Shown here piece after piece: positions 36,635-46,408 of a DNA stretch of 64,000 bases. Below the pieces are notes generated by a model. That model searched no databases, was not told the DNA's origin, and saw only the letters and a program-made list of their open reading frames with translations. This DNA comes from Bacteroidales bacterium (GTDB taxonomy: Bacteria > Bacteroidota > Bacteroidia > Bacteroidales > F082). A program made the position numbers and the translations under genes. Every line of letters starts with the position of its first letter. The first letter of the stretch is position 1. The stretch is from the NCBI GenBank assembly GCA_023229135.1, contig JALNZT010000010.1, positions 50,718-114,717 on the forward strand. Reading direction: 5' to 3'.

Positions 36635-37495
36635 ATGTCAAGAGTATCATTTGAAGAGTTATTGGATGCCGGTGTACATTTCGGCCATCTCAAAAGAAAA
36701 TGGAATCCAAACATGGCGCCTTACATCTTTATGGAGCGCAATGGAATCCACATCATCGACCTGTATAAAACACAGGCCAAATTAGAAGAAGCAGCTAATG
36801 CTATGCGCCAGCTCGCCCGCTCAGGCAAAAAAGTCCTTTTCGTTGCCACAAAAAAACAAGCCAAAGACATTGTATCTGAAACCATTTCAAAGGTAAATAT
36901 GCCTTATGTTACAGAACGTTGGCCTGGTGGTATGCTCACAAACTTTGCTACTATCCGCAAAGCAGTGCGCAAAATGGCAAATATCGACAAGCTTGCCGTT
37001 AGTGATTCATACACTAACCTTTCAAAAAGAGAACGGCTGCAAATCCAGCGCGAGCGCGAAAAATTAGAAAAAAACCTTGGTAGTATTTCTGACCTCAACC
37101 GTTTACCTTCAGCAATATTTGTTGTTGACGTAATCAAAGAGCATATTGCCATTGCAGAAGCACGCAAACTGAACATTCCTACATTTGCTTTGGTTGACAC
37201 CAACTCAAACCCTAACCTGATCGACTTCCCAATCCCGGGTAACGATGACGCATCAAAATCAATCGCGCTGATCATCAAATTAATGGCTGAAGCTATTGAA
37301 GAAGGCCTGAACGACCGCAAGTTGGCGAAAGACAAGAGTGCTGAAGATCACGCCGACGAAGAAGATTCATTCAAACGTACTGACAAATACAGTATTGAAG
37401 ATGAAGATGATGACAAAAAGGAGAAAGGCGCAAACAAAAAAGCCGGAGAAGGCACACGCGCTAAAAGACCACGCAAAGCAGTAGCCAAGAAATAA
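36635..37495 (+). CDS. rpsB: 30S ribosomal protein S2
   Basis: Small-subunit protein of 286 residues that recruits S1 and closes 30S assembly. Both family signatures are present (VSFEELLDAGVHFGHLKRKW near the start, and PTFALVDTNSNPNLIDFPIP at about 185-205). After residue about 228 it carries a charged extension of some 58 residues (HADEEDSFKRTDK, then EDEDDDKKEKGANKK, ending in an Arg/Lys-rich tail) absent from E. coli S2. Such variable tails occur in Bacteroidetes S2. It is followed by tsf after 32 nt, the conserved rpsB-tsf pairing. Confidence 0.97.
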   Translation: MSRVSFEELLDAGVHFGHLKRKWNPNMAPYIFMERNGIHIIDLYKTQAKLEEAANAMRQLARSGKKVLFVATKKQAKDIVSETISKVNMPYVTERWPGGMLTNFATIRKAVRKMANIDKLAVSDSYTNLSKRERLQIQREREKLEKNLGSISDLNRLPSAIFVVDVIKEHIAIAEARKLNIPTFALVDTNSNPNLIDFPIPGNDDASKSIALIIKLMAEAIEEGLNDRKLAKDKSAEDHADEEDSFKRTDKYSIEDEDDDKKEKGANKKAGEGTRAKRPRKAVAKK

Positions 37496-37527
37496 TTGAA
37501 TCTCAATAATCCGAAAAATATAACGCA

Positions 37528-38361
37528 ATGAATATCACCGCTTCTCAAGTTAATGAGTTAAGAAAACAAACTGGAGCCGGCATGATGGACTGCAAAAAAG
37601 CCCTTGTTGAAAGCAATGGAGATATGGAAAAAGCCATTGACCTGCTGCGCAAAAAAGGACAAAAAGTTGCAGCCAATAGAGCCGACCGCGATGCAAAAGA
37701 TGGTGTAGTTTTATCAAAAACAAACGCTGACAACAGCTACGCAGCCGTTTTGATGATCAACTGTGAAACTGATTTTGTAGCCAAAAATGAAGATTTCGTT
37801 AAGTATGCGGAGAGCATCCTTGACTTGGCAATAGCCAATAAGGTGAAAGAAGTTGAATCACTTAAAAAACTTCAACTCAGTGATAAAGGAACTGTTGAAG
37901 AAACAATTATAGATCAAACCGGTGTTATCGGCGAAAAAATTGATCTGGGTGGCTTCGAAGCTATTGAAGCTCCTTTAACAGCAGCATACATTCACCCCGG
38001 TAACCGCTTGGCTACTATCGTTGGACTGAATTTGAACAACAACGAAAAACTCGCACAAATTGGCCGCGAACTGGCTATGCAAGTAGCAGCCATGGATCCT
38101 GTTGGCGTTGACGAGCATGATGTGTCTGATGAGGTTATCAAACGTGAAATTGAAGTGGGAATGGACCAAGCCCGTAACGAAGGCAAACCAGAAGAAATGC
38201 TGGAAAAAATCGCCAAAGGAAAACTCAATAAATTCTTCCGTGAAAACACACTGCTGAATCAGGACTTTGTTCGCGAGAACAAAAAAACTGTTCGTCAATA
38301 CTTGAGTGAGGTTGATAAAAACCTTACTGTTACAGCCTTCAAGCGTTTGATGCTTGGATAG
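37528..38361 (+). CDS. tsf: Elongation factor Ts
   Basis: Nucleotide exchange factor that releases GDP from EF-Tu. It is 277 residues long with the N-terminal UBA-like module (VNELRKQTGAGMMDCKKALV) and the core motif MINCETDFVAKNEDF, where the TDFV residues contact EF-Tu. The C-terminus NKTVRQYLSEV-like segment, then TVTAFKRLMLG, matches the family. It is the last gene of the block and ends at a strong bidirectional terminator. Confidence 0.97.
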   Translation: MNITASQVNELRKQTGAGMMDCKKALVESNGDMEKAIDLLRKKGQKVAANRADRDAKDGVVLSKTNADNSYAAVLMINCETDFVAKNEDFVKYAESILDLAIANKVKEVESLKKLQLSDKGTVEETIIDQTGVIGEKIDLGGFEAIEAPLTAAYIHPGNRLATIVGLNLNNNEKLAQIGRELAMQVAAMDPVGVDEHDVSDEVIKREIEVGMDQARNEGKPEEMLEKIAKGKLNKFFRENTLLNQDFVRENKKTVRQYLSEVDKNLTVTAFKRLMLG

Positions 38362-38383
38362 TTAGCTGACTAACTCAAAAAAC

Positions 38384-38420
38384 AAAAGCTGTCTTCTCAA
38401 TAGAAAAGACAGCTTTTTTT
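38384..38420. terminator. Bidirectional terminator between tsf and yqeY
   Basis: A perfect 12-bp stem: AAAAGCTGTCTT (38384-38395) with AAGACAGCTTTT (38406-38417), 10-nt loop, T tract on both strands. It serves tsf on plus and the dcw/yqeY transcript on minus. Confidence 0.92.
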
Positions 38421-38439
38421 GTGTCAAAAAATCAACCTT

Positions 38440-38895
38440 TTAAACTCCAAGAATCTGTTTAATAATTACTGAAACCTGTTGATTATCTGCGCGTCCGGCG
38501 ATTTTCGCGGTGGCTTTTCCCATCACTTTACCCATGTCTTTGATGGAGCTGGCTCCGGTTTCTTTAATAACTTCAGCCACAATTAGTTTTATCTCTTCTT
38601 CCGAAAGCTGCTGCGGAAGATAAGCTTCGATAATTGAAGCCTGATAATCCTCTTCTTCTGCCAGCTCGGCTCTGTTTTGCTCAGCATAAACAGCTGCCGA
38701 CTCCCGGCGTTGCTTCACCAGTTTCTGTAACAATTTAATCTCTACCGATTCCGGAATTTCGCCACTACTGACGTCTTTCCCGGTTTTTTCGAGCAACAAA
38801 GCCGCCTTTATTGCCCTTAGCGCTGCAAGCTTGCGGGTATCCTTTGCCCGCATGGCTTGCTTAATATCGTCGTTAATTAAAATTTCCAGTCCCAT
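38440..38895 (-). CDS. GatB/YqeY domain protein
   Basis: A 151-residue cytoplasmic helical protein related to the tail domain of amidotransferase GatB. Signatures are AMRAKDTRKLAALRAIKAAL, YLPQQLSEEEIK and IKDMGKVMGKATAKIAGRAD. Stand-alone YqeY proteins may act on aminoacyl-tRNA, but the function is not established. It starts 12 nt after ftsZ on the same strand, a pairing often seen in Bacteroidetes, and is the last gene of the dcw block before the bidirectional terminator. Confidence 0.9.
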   Translation of the reverse strand: MGLEILINDDIKQAMRAKDTRKLAALRAIKAALLLEKTGKDVSSGEIPESVEIKLLQKLVKQRRESAAVYAEQNRAELAEEEDYQASIIEAYLPQQLSEEEIKLIVAEVIKETGASSIKDMGKVMGKATAKIAGRADNQQVSVIIKQILGV

Positions 38896-38907
38896 TTCAT
38901 TTATTTT

Positions 38908-40611
38908 TTAATCTACATTATCATGAAGAAAACTATTGCTGCTGCTCAAGCCGCTCTTTTCGTCTTTAAGCGAATATCTCGAAACTGCTTTGTCAGGATT
39001 TGTTTGCTCAGGATCATCCAGCTTTAAGCCTCTTCGCATATAGGCTGGCTGGCGCTCCAGCTCATCAAGGCCCTGGCTAGAGTGCAGCTTCATACTCATC
39101 GCTTTTAAGCGCGACTGCCGCAACATAGAATTTCTATCGAGTTCCTCTTTGGGTGTTCCAGCTTCTTTTCCCGGTTTTTCTGCCGCTGTTTTTAAATCCT
39201 CTTGGGGATCTGAATCACTAATACTAATTGAAACAGGCTCAGGTGTTTTAGAAGAGGTATAAACAGACTGCTCCTCTTTCTTTTCTGTCTTATTTATTAC
39301 GACAGTAAAAGGCAGGTCGCTAGTACGTTCATCCGTTTTTTTAAGTTCAGGTTCTGATTTATCTTCTTCCAGTCGATGAACTTTTGCCTTTTTTTCCAGG
39401 CGCTCTTCCTTATCCACAAAGCTAAAGATCGTTCTTTGCTGAGGCACTTCATTTTTCTTTTCTATCTGTTTCTCTGTCTTCTCAGCGATTTCTTCAGGTT
39501 TGTCGTCATGCAATTGATGCCTGATCACATTTCCTTCAGAAGTGGGTTTGGCAGCTATTTCTTTTGAGAGCGAATGTCGGGTATTCGTTTGATTTCCATA
39601 TAAATCCGTTACGGATATTCGTCCGTGCGACTTGCCGACTGGAATATCCTCATCATTATCAAATCCGGTGGCGATAATGGTAATGGCAATATTATTTCCA
39701 AGGCTGTCATCCTTACCGTTACCCCAGATTACTTCTGCCGTATTTCCACAAGTCTGCTGAATATAATCAGTGATTTCGAGTACTTCGTCCAGTGATACTT
39801 CATCCTCACCCGAGGTGATGTACAGTAAAATATTTTGAGCACCTGCAATATTTGAATCATTAAGCAGCGGCGACCTCATGGCATCTTCAATGGCTTTCAG
39901 CGCACGGTTTTCACCTTCTGCTTTGGACGAGCCCATAATCGCTTTACCACTTTGGCGCATCACCGTGTTCACATCCTCGAAGTCAACATTTATATATCCT
40001 GTAACGGTAATAATTTCGGCAATACCCTTAGCTGCGATGGTAAGCACATCATCGGCGCGCTTAAAGGCTTCCGTAAGTTTCATATTGCCATATTCTTCGC
40101 GCAATTTATCGTTGCTGATAATTAACAGCGTATCCACATGTTTGCGAAGCTCTTCCAGGCCTTCGAGGGCTTGTTGCCTGCGCTTTCTGCCTTCAAAACC
40201 GAACGGAAGTGTCACGATACCAACAGTAAGAATATCCAGTTCGTGTGCTACCTGTGCTACTACCGGCGCTGCTCCTGTGCCTGTTCCACCACCCAGACCG
40301 GCAGTAATAAACAGCATTTTAGTGTGTTTTTCGAGTAGCTCTCTAAACTCCTCAACGGTTGCCAGTGCCGCATCCCGACCCACTGCCGGATCGTTGCCAG
40401 CACCCAATTCACGCTTGCCGAGATGTACTTTTGTGGGTACAGGGCTAGTATCCAGGGCTTGAGAATCGGTATTGCAAAGGATAAAGTCAACACCTTTGAT
40501 GCCCTGCTCAAACATGTGCGTCACAGCATTGCTTCCGCCTCCGCCTACGCCGATTACTTTTATGATATTGGATTGATCCTTGGGGTGTTCAAATTTTAAC
40601 ATTTCTGGCAT
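38908..40611 (-). CDS. ftsZ: Cell division GTPase FtsZ
   Basis: Tubulin homologue that assembles the Z-ring. The GTPase core occupies residues 1-325: GVGGGGSNAVTHMFEQGI, the tubulin signature AGLGGGTGTGAAPVVA, the Thr/Asp-containing T6 region, and the catalytic T7 loop VDFEDVNTVM. A charged, probably disordered linker of about 190 residues follows, then a conserved Bacteroidetes-type segment QPAYMRRGLKLDD and further residues to 567. Total length is far above the 383 of E. coli but normal for the phylum. ftsA lies 100 nt upstream and yqeY 12 nt downstream. Confidence 0.97.
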   Translation of the reverse strand: MPEMLKFEHPKDQSNIIKVIGVGGGGSNAVTHMFEQGIKGVDFILCNTDSQALDTSPVPTKVHLGKRELGAGNDPAVGRDAALATVEEFRELLEKHTKMLFITAGLGGGTGTGAAPVVAQVAHELDILTVGIVTLPFGFEGRKRRQQALEGLEELRKHVDTLLIISNDKLREEYGNMKLTEAFKRADDVLTIAAKGIAEIITVTGYINVDFEDVNTVMRQSGKAIMGSSKAEGENRALKAIEDAMRSPLLNDSNIAGAQNILLYITSGEDEVSLDEVLEITDYIQQTCGNTAEVIWGNGKDDSLGNNIAITIIATGFDNDEDIPVGKSHGRISVTDLYGNQTNTRHSLSKEIAAKPTSEGNVIRHQLHDDKPEEIAEKTEKQIEKKNEVPQQRTIFSFVDKEERLEKKAKVHRLEEDKSEPELKKTDERTSDLPFTVVINKTEKKEEQSVYTSSKTPEPVSISISDSDPQEDLKTAAEKPGKEAGTPKEELDRNSMLRQSRLKAMSMKLHSSQGLDELERQPAYMRRGLKLDDPEQTNPDKAVSRYSLKDEKSGLSSSNSFLHDNVD

Positions 40612-40711
40612 GGTATTAAGATTTTTTAAAATTACTTATTGGTTTGTATGTTTTTTGTGTCAATTTATTTAGTTTTCAACAATTTAAGGTTAATAGCTCT
40701 TGAAGCCCATT

Positions 40712-42016
40712 CTATTCCAGCAGTTCCCTATCAAAAAGCTTCTTAATCTTATCAAGATAACTTGCTCCTTTTTTCTCCATCGTTTCTTTAGCTTTTGTTG
40801 GTTTCGAGGGTATCGGATCAGAGCTGCTTTTCAGTCGTTCAACCTCTTCTTCGTTGTCATGGCGGGCAATTCCTTCTATAACGAGGCCAATCCCGGTGGC
40901 ATACATCGGGCTGGCCAGCTCTTCATCAGTACCTTTGGCTAAATGTTCGTTTGGATAGCCAATGCGTACATCCATTCCGGTAACAAAAGCCGCCAGCTGA
41001 TCGATATGTTTCATCATTGCACCACCACCTGTGAGTACAATACCGGCAATTAAACGGCGTTCAAAACCCGAATTTTTGATTTCGTAATATACGTGTTCTA
41101 AAATCTCTTCGAGCCTTGCCTGAATGATCGAAGCCAGGTTTCTAAATGAGATTTCTTTAGGTGCACGGCCACGAATTCCGGGAATAGAAACTACTTCATC
41201 ATCACGATTTTCGCTTGCCAATGACGAACCAAACTTCACTTTCACTTCCTCAGCGTGTTTTTTAATAATGGTGCAGCCTTCGCGGATGTCCTCGGTAATT
41301 ATGTCACCACCAAACGGAATAACAGCAGTATGCCGGATAATGCGGTCGTGGAAAATCGCGATATCCGTGGTGCCGCCGCCTATATCTACCAGCACAACAC
41401 CGGCTTCTTTTTCGTCATCACCCAAAACGGCCTGCGCCGAAGCAATGGGTTCGAGGATGAGATCGACCATTTCGAGGCCGGCACGCTTTACACATTTCAG
41501 CACATTTTTGGCAGCCGCCGTCTGGCCGATAATCACATGAAAGTTAGCTTCCAGTTTGCTGCCCAACATACCCACAGGCTGTTTAATTCCCTGTTCGCCA
41601 TCTACGATATACTCCTGCGCAATAACGTCGATGATTTCCTCACCGGCTGCCATACTCAACTTATACATATCGTTGGTAAGCTTCTCAATTTCCAGGCGGT
41701 TAATTTCCACTTCGCCCGACTCACGAATGAGGCTGCCCCGATGCTGTAAGCTCTTAATATGCTGACCTGCAATGCCTACATTAATATATTTGATATCAAC
41801 ACCCGAACGTGCCGAAGCCTCGTCAACAGCTTTGCGAATCGAGTTTACCGTATCTTCGATATTAGATACAACGCCACGCTTTACGCCTACCGATTCGGTT
41901 TTGCCATGTCCTAATATTTCTATTTTTCCGTTCTCATTTCGTCTTCCCACCAAACAGGCCATTTTAGTGGTTCCGATATCTAATCCTACAATAATGTCTG
42001 AAGATTTCATGGTCAT
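40712..42016 (-). CDS. ftsA: Cell division protein FtsA
   Basis: Actin-like ATPase that tethers FtsZ to the membrane. It has phosphate-1 IIVGLDIGTTKMACLVG, the 1C subdomain (INVGIAGQHIKSL), phosphate-2 VVLVDIGGGTTDIAIF, and the adenosine motif GIVLTGGGAMMKHIDQL. The C-terminal end LDKIKKLFDRELLE is amphipathic and should be the membrane-targeting helix. ATG 42016 overlaps the ftsQ stop as TAATG; the ATG at 42010 is two codons later and the frame extends to 42031, so the exact start is uncertain by a few residues. It is coupled to ftsQ. Confidence 0.96.
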   Translation of the reverse strand: MTMKSSDIIVGLDIGTTKMACLVGRRNENGKIEILGHGKTESVGVKRGVVSNIEDTVNSIRKAVDEASARSGVDIKYINVGIAGQHIKSLQHRGSLIRESGEVEINRLEIEKLTNDMYKLSMAAGEEIIDVIAQEYIVDGEQGIKQPVGMLGSKLEANFHVIIGQTAAAKNVLKCVKRAGLEMVDLILEPIASAQAVLGDDEKEAGVVLVDIGGGTTDIAIFHDRIIRHTAVIPFGGDIITEDIREGCTIIKKHAEEVKVKFGSSLASENRDDEVVSIPGIRGRAPKEISFRNLASIIQARLEEILEHVYYEIKNSGFERRLIAGIVLTGGGAMMKHIDQLAAFVTGMDVRIGYPNEHLAKGTDEELASPMYATGIGLVIEGIARHDNEEEVERLKSSSDPIPSKPTKAKETMEKKGASYLDKIKKLFDRELLE

Positions 42017-42801
42017 TATCTTTTGGTGCAAACTATTTGATTTTTAAATTTTAAGTTGATTCGTTGGTATTGAATCAATTCATCACTCAAGGCTTTTTGC
42101 TTGTAAAAAGCCTTCAAGTAAAGTAATTTTTTTGGGAGATCGTCCAAATTGCCCAGCAAAACGCTGGCTGATCCGATTTTCGGACTCAGCTCAATTTCCT
42201 GTAAGCTATTATAATAAATTTGGTCTATCAAGACAATTAAAAACGGATCATCCTGAATCGCCGTGTTCAACTGAAATATTTTCGGCAGGGCAGTTTTTCG
42301 ATAAGCTGAATCAAAAATTGAAGCCGTTTTTTGCTTTTTAAGCCCCGGGAAATCCAGGTATCCGCTGGCGATAATCACCCTGGAGGCATAAGCCGGATTT
42401 GTTGGGAAAATAATCCCATTCCTGTCAATATAAACCGATTCATTTTTCCGGTTATAAGCCCTTAAAAAGGCATCACGCTCATTCACACGCACACTTATTT
42501 TGCCTTCTAAAGTGGTGCTCACGTCAGCATCTTCAATCCACGGGTTTTGGCTTATATGTTCCTTTATTTTTCGCAGCTTAAATTGCCTGATTGGCTTGCC
42601 TTTTGCAGAATCCGTCAAAGTTATGACCCTGTTTAGGAGATCTGAATGATTTAAAAAGCCAGTCTGATTTTTGCGTATCACGCTGACTTCAATACCTGTA
42701 ACAGGCTTATCTAGGTAGTTTTTCCGCGCAAAGGCAAACAACACCAGAAGCCCTAAAACACTAACTGTCCAAACGATTATGCTGAGTATCTTTTTTACCA
42801 T
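42016..42801 (-). CDS. ftsQ: Cell division protein FtsQ/DivIB
   Basis: Bitopic inner-membrane divisome protein of 261 residues. It has a single N-terminal transmembrane helix (ILSIIVWTVSVLGLLVLFAFA), then a POTRA-like domain (EVSVIRKNQTGFLNH, HISQNPWIEDADVSTTLEG) and the FtsQ beta domain (VRVNERDAFLRAYNRKNESVYIDR pattern in pieces). Sequence conservation is low, as usual for the family, and position between murC and ftsA supports the call. The start overlaps murC by 7 nt. Confidence 0.9.
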   Translation of the reverse strand: MVKKILSIIVWTVSVLGLLVLFAFARKNYLDKPVTGIEVSVIRKNQTGFLNHSDLLNRVITLTDSAKGKPIRQFKLRKIKEHISQNPWIEDADVSTTLEGKISVRVNERDAFLRAYNRKNESVYIDRNGIIFPTNPAYASRVIIASGYLDFPGLKKQKTASIFDSAYRKTALPKIFQLNTAIQDDPFLIVLIDQIYYNSLQEIELSPKIGSASVLLGNLDDLPKKLLYLKAFYKQKALSDELIQYQRINLKFKNQIVCTKR

Positions 42802-44147
42802 AGCTGCATCATTTTTTCGATAGGTTCAACAAATCGATCGATGTCGCCAGCTCCCATGGTAACAAGAACTTGTGGTTTTAGCCGTTCAATTGTGGGCAGC
42901 AACTCCGCCTTTTGAACCAGCCATTTTTTTTCCAGCGAAATTTTATCCAGCAGATGGGTGGAGTCAACTCCAGGGATTGGTTTTTCGCGGGCAGGATAAA
43001 TATCCAGCAACAAAAGCTGGTCTGCATCGCCAAAACAGCTGGAAAATTCTGCTATCAAATCGCGCGTGCGGGAGAATAAATGCGGCTGAAAAACAGCGGT
43101 AATCCGGCTATCTGGAAACACAGAACGCACGGCTGACAAGCAGGCTCTTATTTCGGTAGGATGATGTGCGTAATCATCAATATAGCTATGCTTTTCATTA
43201 TTCACCCGCATATCAAAGCGTCGTTTTACCCCTTTAAATGTAGCCAGCGCATTCGCAATCACCTGAGGTTCAATACCCATCTGAATTGCTATCGAAGTAG
43301 CCGCCAACGCGTTATTCAAATTGTGCAAGCCGGGCAAAGCCAAACTTACTTCGACCGCCTTTTGAATCCCACAATGCAACTTAAAAACCTGCTTCAAATT
43401 CCTGATGTTGATGTCATCAGCAAAAACATTTGATTTGGATGACAGGCCATAATAATAGCTTTTCCGGGTGGTATTAATTTTTTGATCTTGCTGCAAAATG
43501 AGTTTACCGTTTTCCGGAAGCCTTTCTGCGAAGGCAATAAAACTCTCAACAAGCTTTGAATGATCGCCATAAATATCCAAATGATCGGCCTCAACAGAAG
43601 AAATTAGAGCGATATCAGGATTTAATGCAAGGAACGAACGGTCAAACTCATCAGCCTCGACGAGCAAGATTTTTGCATCGGGATGAAGAACCAAATTGCT
43701 GCTGAAGTTATTGGCAATGCCGCCAATAAATCCATTGAAAGCAAGTCCGGCCTCCTGAAAAATATGTGCTGTAAGTGCAGTAATAGTGGTTTTTCCGTGT
43801 GTGCCGGCAATCGCCACCGTAAAATATTCTTCAGAAAGTATCCCCAGCACCTGCGAGCGCTTTATCATGTTAACATCTTTGTCTTTCAAGGCTTTATACA
43901 ATTCACTGTCTTGTGGAACGGCAGGTGTAACAACGGCCAGATCAATTTTGCCGGACAGCAAATCCGGATCATCGTCATAAAACACAGAAACACCCTGCTG
44001 CTCAAGTTGTGCAGTTAAGGCAGAAGGCGTGCGGTCGTAACCGGAAACAACGGCTCCTAAAGTAACGAAAAAGCGGGCGATGGCACTCATGCCGATGCCG
44101 CCAATTCCGAGGAAAAATACCTGTTGTCCGTTTACTGTTTTCATCAC
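42795..44147 (-). CDS. murC: UDP-N-acetylmuramate--L-alanine ligase
   Basis: Adds L-alanine to UDP-MurNAc, the first step of stem-peptide synthesis in the cytoplasm. The N-terminal Rossmann motif is FFLGIGGIGMSAIARF, the ATP loop AGTHGKTTITAL is at about 113-124, and the central Mg-binding segment is VEADEFDRSFL. The C-terminal domain contains DDYAHHPTEIRACL and PHLFSRTRDL. Its length of 450 residues is normal. It overlaps murG by 4 nt upstream and ftsQ by 7 nt downstream. Confidence 0.97.
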   Translation of the reverse strand: MMKTVNGQQVFFLGIGGIGMSAIARFFVTLGAVVSGYDRTPSALTAQLEQQGVSVFYDDDPDLLSGKIDLAVVTPAVPQDSELYKALKDKDVNMIKRSQVLGILSEEYFTVAIAGTHGKTTITALTAHIFQEAGLAFNGFIGGIANNFSSNLVLHPDAKILLVEADEFDRSFLALNPDIALISSVEADHLDIYGDHSKLVESFIAFAERLPENGKLILQQDQKINTTRKSYYYGLSSKSNVFADDINIRNLKQVFKLHCGIQKAVEVSLALPGLHNLNNALAATSIAIQMGIEPQVIANALATFKGVKRRFDMRVNNEKHSYIDDYAHHPTEIRACLSAVRSVFPDSRITAVFQPHLFSRTRDLIAEFSSCFGDADQLLLLDIYPAREKPIPGVDSTHLLDKISLEKKWLVQKAELLPTIERLKPQVLVTMGAGDIDRFVEPIEKMMQLW

Positions 44148-45253
44148 TTAATTAGTTTTACAATTTCGTCCACAATGGCTTCATCAGCATTGGGCAGCGC
44201 GAAAGTTCCAATTGCCGTCGCCATTTTTTCCATGCTTTGCTGATCTGCCAAAAGCCCAATAACTTGCTGTACAAGTACTTGATTTGCTTCTTCGTTGCGT
44301 ATCACAATTGCCGCTCCTTTGGCAACAAGCCGTAAGGCATTTTTCGTTTGATGGTCTTCGGCGGCAGTAGGCAGCGGCACAAAAATAACAGCTTTGCGCA
44401 CAACAGCCAATTCCGCTATCGCCATCGCTCCGGCACGCGAAACCACCAAATCAGCAGCTGCATAGGCCAAATCCATCCTGTCAATAAATGCCGTAACTTT
44501 AACAATATCAGTTAATTTAGCGGCTTCGACCTGCGTTTTCGCTTCCTGATAAAATACTTTTCCACATTGCCAAATAAGCTGAATGCGGTACTTTTCAAAT
44601 AACTGAATATGTGCACTTATTGCCTTGTTGATGGCCAGTGCACCCTGGCTTCCGCCAACCACAAGCACTGTGGGCAGTTGTTGATCCAGCTTAAAAAACG
44701 CAATGGCTTCTGCGCTTTTCCCATCAACCTCTACCGCTGATTTGCGCAGAGGATTTCCGGTTAAGATAGTCTTTTCTGTCGGAAACCACTTATCCATCCC
44801 GTCGTAAGCGGCACATATTTTATCTACTTTTTTGGCCAACAGCCTGTTAGTAATTCCAGGAAAGGAGTTTTGCTCCTGAATTAATGTAGGGATTCCCAGA
44901 GTTATGGCAGCCTGCAAGGTTGGTCCGCTGGCATAGCCGCCCACTCCTATTACTATGTCGGGTTTAAACTTTTTCAGGATTCTTCTGGCTTTAAAAAGGC
45001 TCACGATCACTTTGAGCGGAAACAAGATATTGTCTTTGGTAAAACGCCTCTGCAAGCCACTAATCCATAGGCCATCAATGCTGTAACCGGCTTTTGGCAC
45101 GCGATCCATTTCCATGCGACTCGTAGCGCCTACAAAATGTATGGCAGCATCGGGCAAACGCCTGTGGAGCGCATCAGCAATGGCTATGGCCGGAAAAATA
45201 TGCCCTCCGGTGCCGCCGCCGCTAAGAATAATCCGCTTCGACTGTTGCAACAT
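44144..45253 (-). CDS. murG: UDP-N-acetylglucosamine transferase MurG
   Basis: Converts lipid I to lipid II on the cytoplasmic membrane face. A GT28 protein of 369 residues with the N-terminal G-loop ILSGGGTGGHIFPAIAIADAL, a middle GVGGYASGPTLQAA, the donor-domain G-loop VVGGSQGALAIN and the C-terminal DLVVSRAGAMAIAEL, which binds UDP-GlcNAc. The ATG lies 32 nt inside the 3' end of ftsW, an unusually long overlap; no later ATG would preserve the G-loop. Confidence 0.96.
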   Translation of the reverse strand: MLQQSKRIILSGGGTGGHIFPAIAIADALHRRLPDAAIHFVGATSRMEMDRVPKAGYSIDGLWISGLQRRFTKDNILFPLKVIVSLFKARRILKKFKPDIVIGVGGYASGPTLQAAITLGIPTLIQEQNSFPGITNRLLAKKVDKICAAYDGMDKWFPTEKTILTGNPLRKSAVEVDGKSAEAIAFFKLDQQLPTVLVVGGSQGALAINKAISAHIQLFEKYRIQLIWQCGKVFYQEAKTQVEAAKLTDIVKVTAFIDRMDLAYAAADLVVSRAGAMAIAELAVVRKAVIFVPLPTAAEDHQTKNALRLVAKGAAIVIRNEEANQVLVQQVIGLLADQQSMEKMATAIGTFALPNADEAIVDEIVKLIK

Positions 45254-46406
45254 TTTGACTATTTTCTAAATTAATTTGTTCTTTTCTTGCTATTTCTTTA
45301 CTCACACTCAAAATTATCCCAATAGAAAGGCTGGAGAACCAAATTGAGGTTCCACCCATACTTATTAAAGGTAAAGGCTGACCCGTAACGGGCAATAAGC
45401 CAACAGCAACACCCATATTTACCATCGCCTGAAAAACCAGGCTAAATGCCACACCGATGGTTAAAAAGGCGCCAAAAGTTTGTGGGATTTTCGTAACAAT
45501 CACCACCGCCCTAAAGAGCAGTATCAGGTACATCAGCACGATAAAAGCACCTCCCAACAAGCCATATTCTTCAACAATAATTGCAAAGATAAAATCAGAA
45601 TAAGGATGCGGCAAAAAGTTGCGCTGGGTGCTGTTTCCGGGCATTTTGCCAAAGAACTTTCCGTTGGCAATAGCAATCTCGGCCTGTTCTTTCTGAAAAT
45701 TATCTCCCGTATCCTGCGTAAAATTCTCAATCCTGTTTTTCCACGTCCACAACCTACCCTGCTGATCTTCTGGCATTTGCATCAATATAATAATGAAAAC
45801 AGTAAGTCCAACCAAACCAATTCCTATCAAGGAGAAAATATATTTCATATTGACACGACCGATAAAAAGCAAGACCAAACTCGTGGTAAAAATCATGGCT
45901 GCTGTTGAAAAATTCGCCGGCAACACCAACAAAACAATCAATAAGATTGGAATCATCAACGGTACAAAAGCCGACTTGAAGCTCTTTATACTGTCTTGTT
46001 TTTTGGTCAGCAAGCGCGCCAAATACATAATCAAGGTGAGCTTAGCCAGGTCGCTGGTTTGGAAGGTGAGGTTGAAAGGCAGTGGCAGCACGCGTTTTGC
46101 CTCATTGAGGTTTAGCCCAAAAATCAGCGTAAGCAATAAAAGCGGGATTGAAATCCAAAGTGCCACCTGAAATACCGGTGAAAAATAGACGTATTTGATT
46201 TTATGCGTGAGATACATAAAAACCAAGCCCAGAAACAAAATCACGAAATGCTTGAGCATATAATACTCGGTGTTGCCCTGCTGATACTTGTATGCAAGGG
46301 TTCCGGTTGAGCTATACACGGCAAGCAACGAAAATATCGACAGCAAAATAACCACTGCCCATATCACTTTGTCTCCTTTTATATCACCAATAATTCTGCG
46401 CATCAT
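45222..46406 (-). CDS. ftsW: Peptidoglycan polymerase FtsW
   Basis: SEDS-family glycosyltransferase of the divisome, 394 residues with about ten transmembrane helices. Family motifs visible are FQTSDLAKLTLIMYLARLL, the loop containing GKMPGNSTQRNFLPHPYSDF (the PxxxxDF catalytic-loop region), and LPVTGQPLPLISMGGTS near helix 9. RodA is the alternative, but position between murD and murG and next to ftsI identifies FtsW. It starts 2 nt after murD and overlaps murG by 32 nt. Confidence 0.95.
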   Translation of the reverse strand: MMRRIIGDIKGDKVIWAVVILLSIFSLLAVYSSTGTLAYKYQQGNTEYYMLKHFVILFLGLVFMYLTHKIKYVYFSPVFQVALWISIPLLLLTLIFGLNLNEAKRVLPLPFNLTFQTSDLAKLTLIMYLARLLTKKQDSIKSFKSAFVPLMIPILLIVLLVLPANFSTAAMIFTTSLVLLFIGRVNMKYIFSLIGIGLVGLTVFIIILMQMPEDQQGRLWTWKNRIENFTQDTGDNFQKEQAEIAIANGKFFGKMPGNSTQRNFLPHPYSDFIFAIIVEEYGLLGGAFIVLMYLILLFRAVVIVTKIPQTFGAFLTIGVAFSLVFQAMVNMGVAVGLLPVTGQPLPLISMGGTSIWFSSLSIGIILSVSKEIARKEQINLENSQNVATVEADYS

Positions 46407-46408
46407 AG

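Noticed and set aside
39878..40462. 194-codon plus-strand frame antisense to ftsZ
   Set aside because: Serine/proline-rich shadow of the conserved FtsZ GTPase domain.
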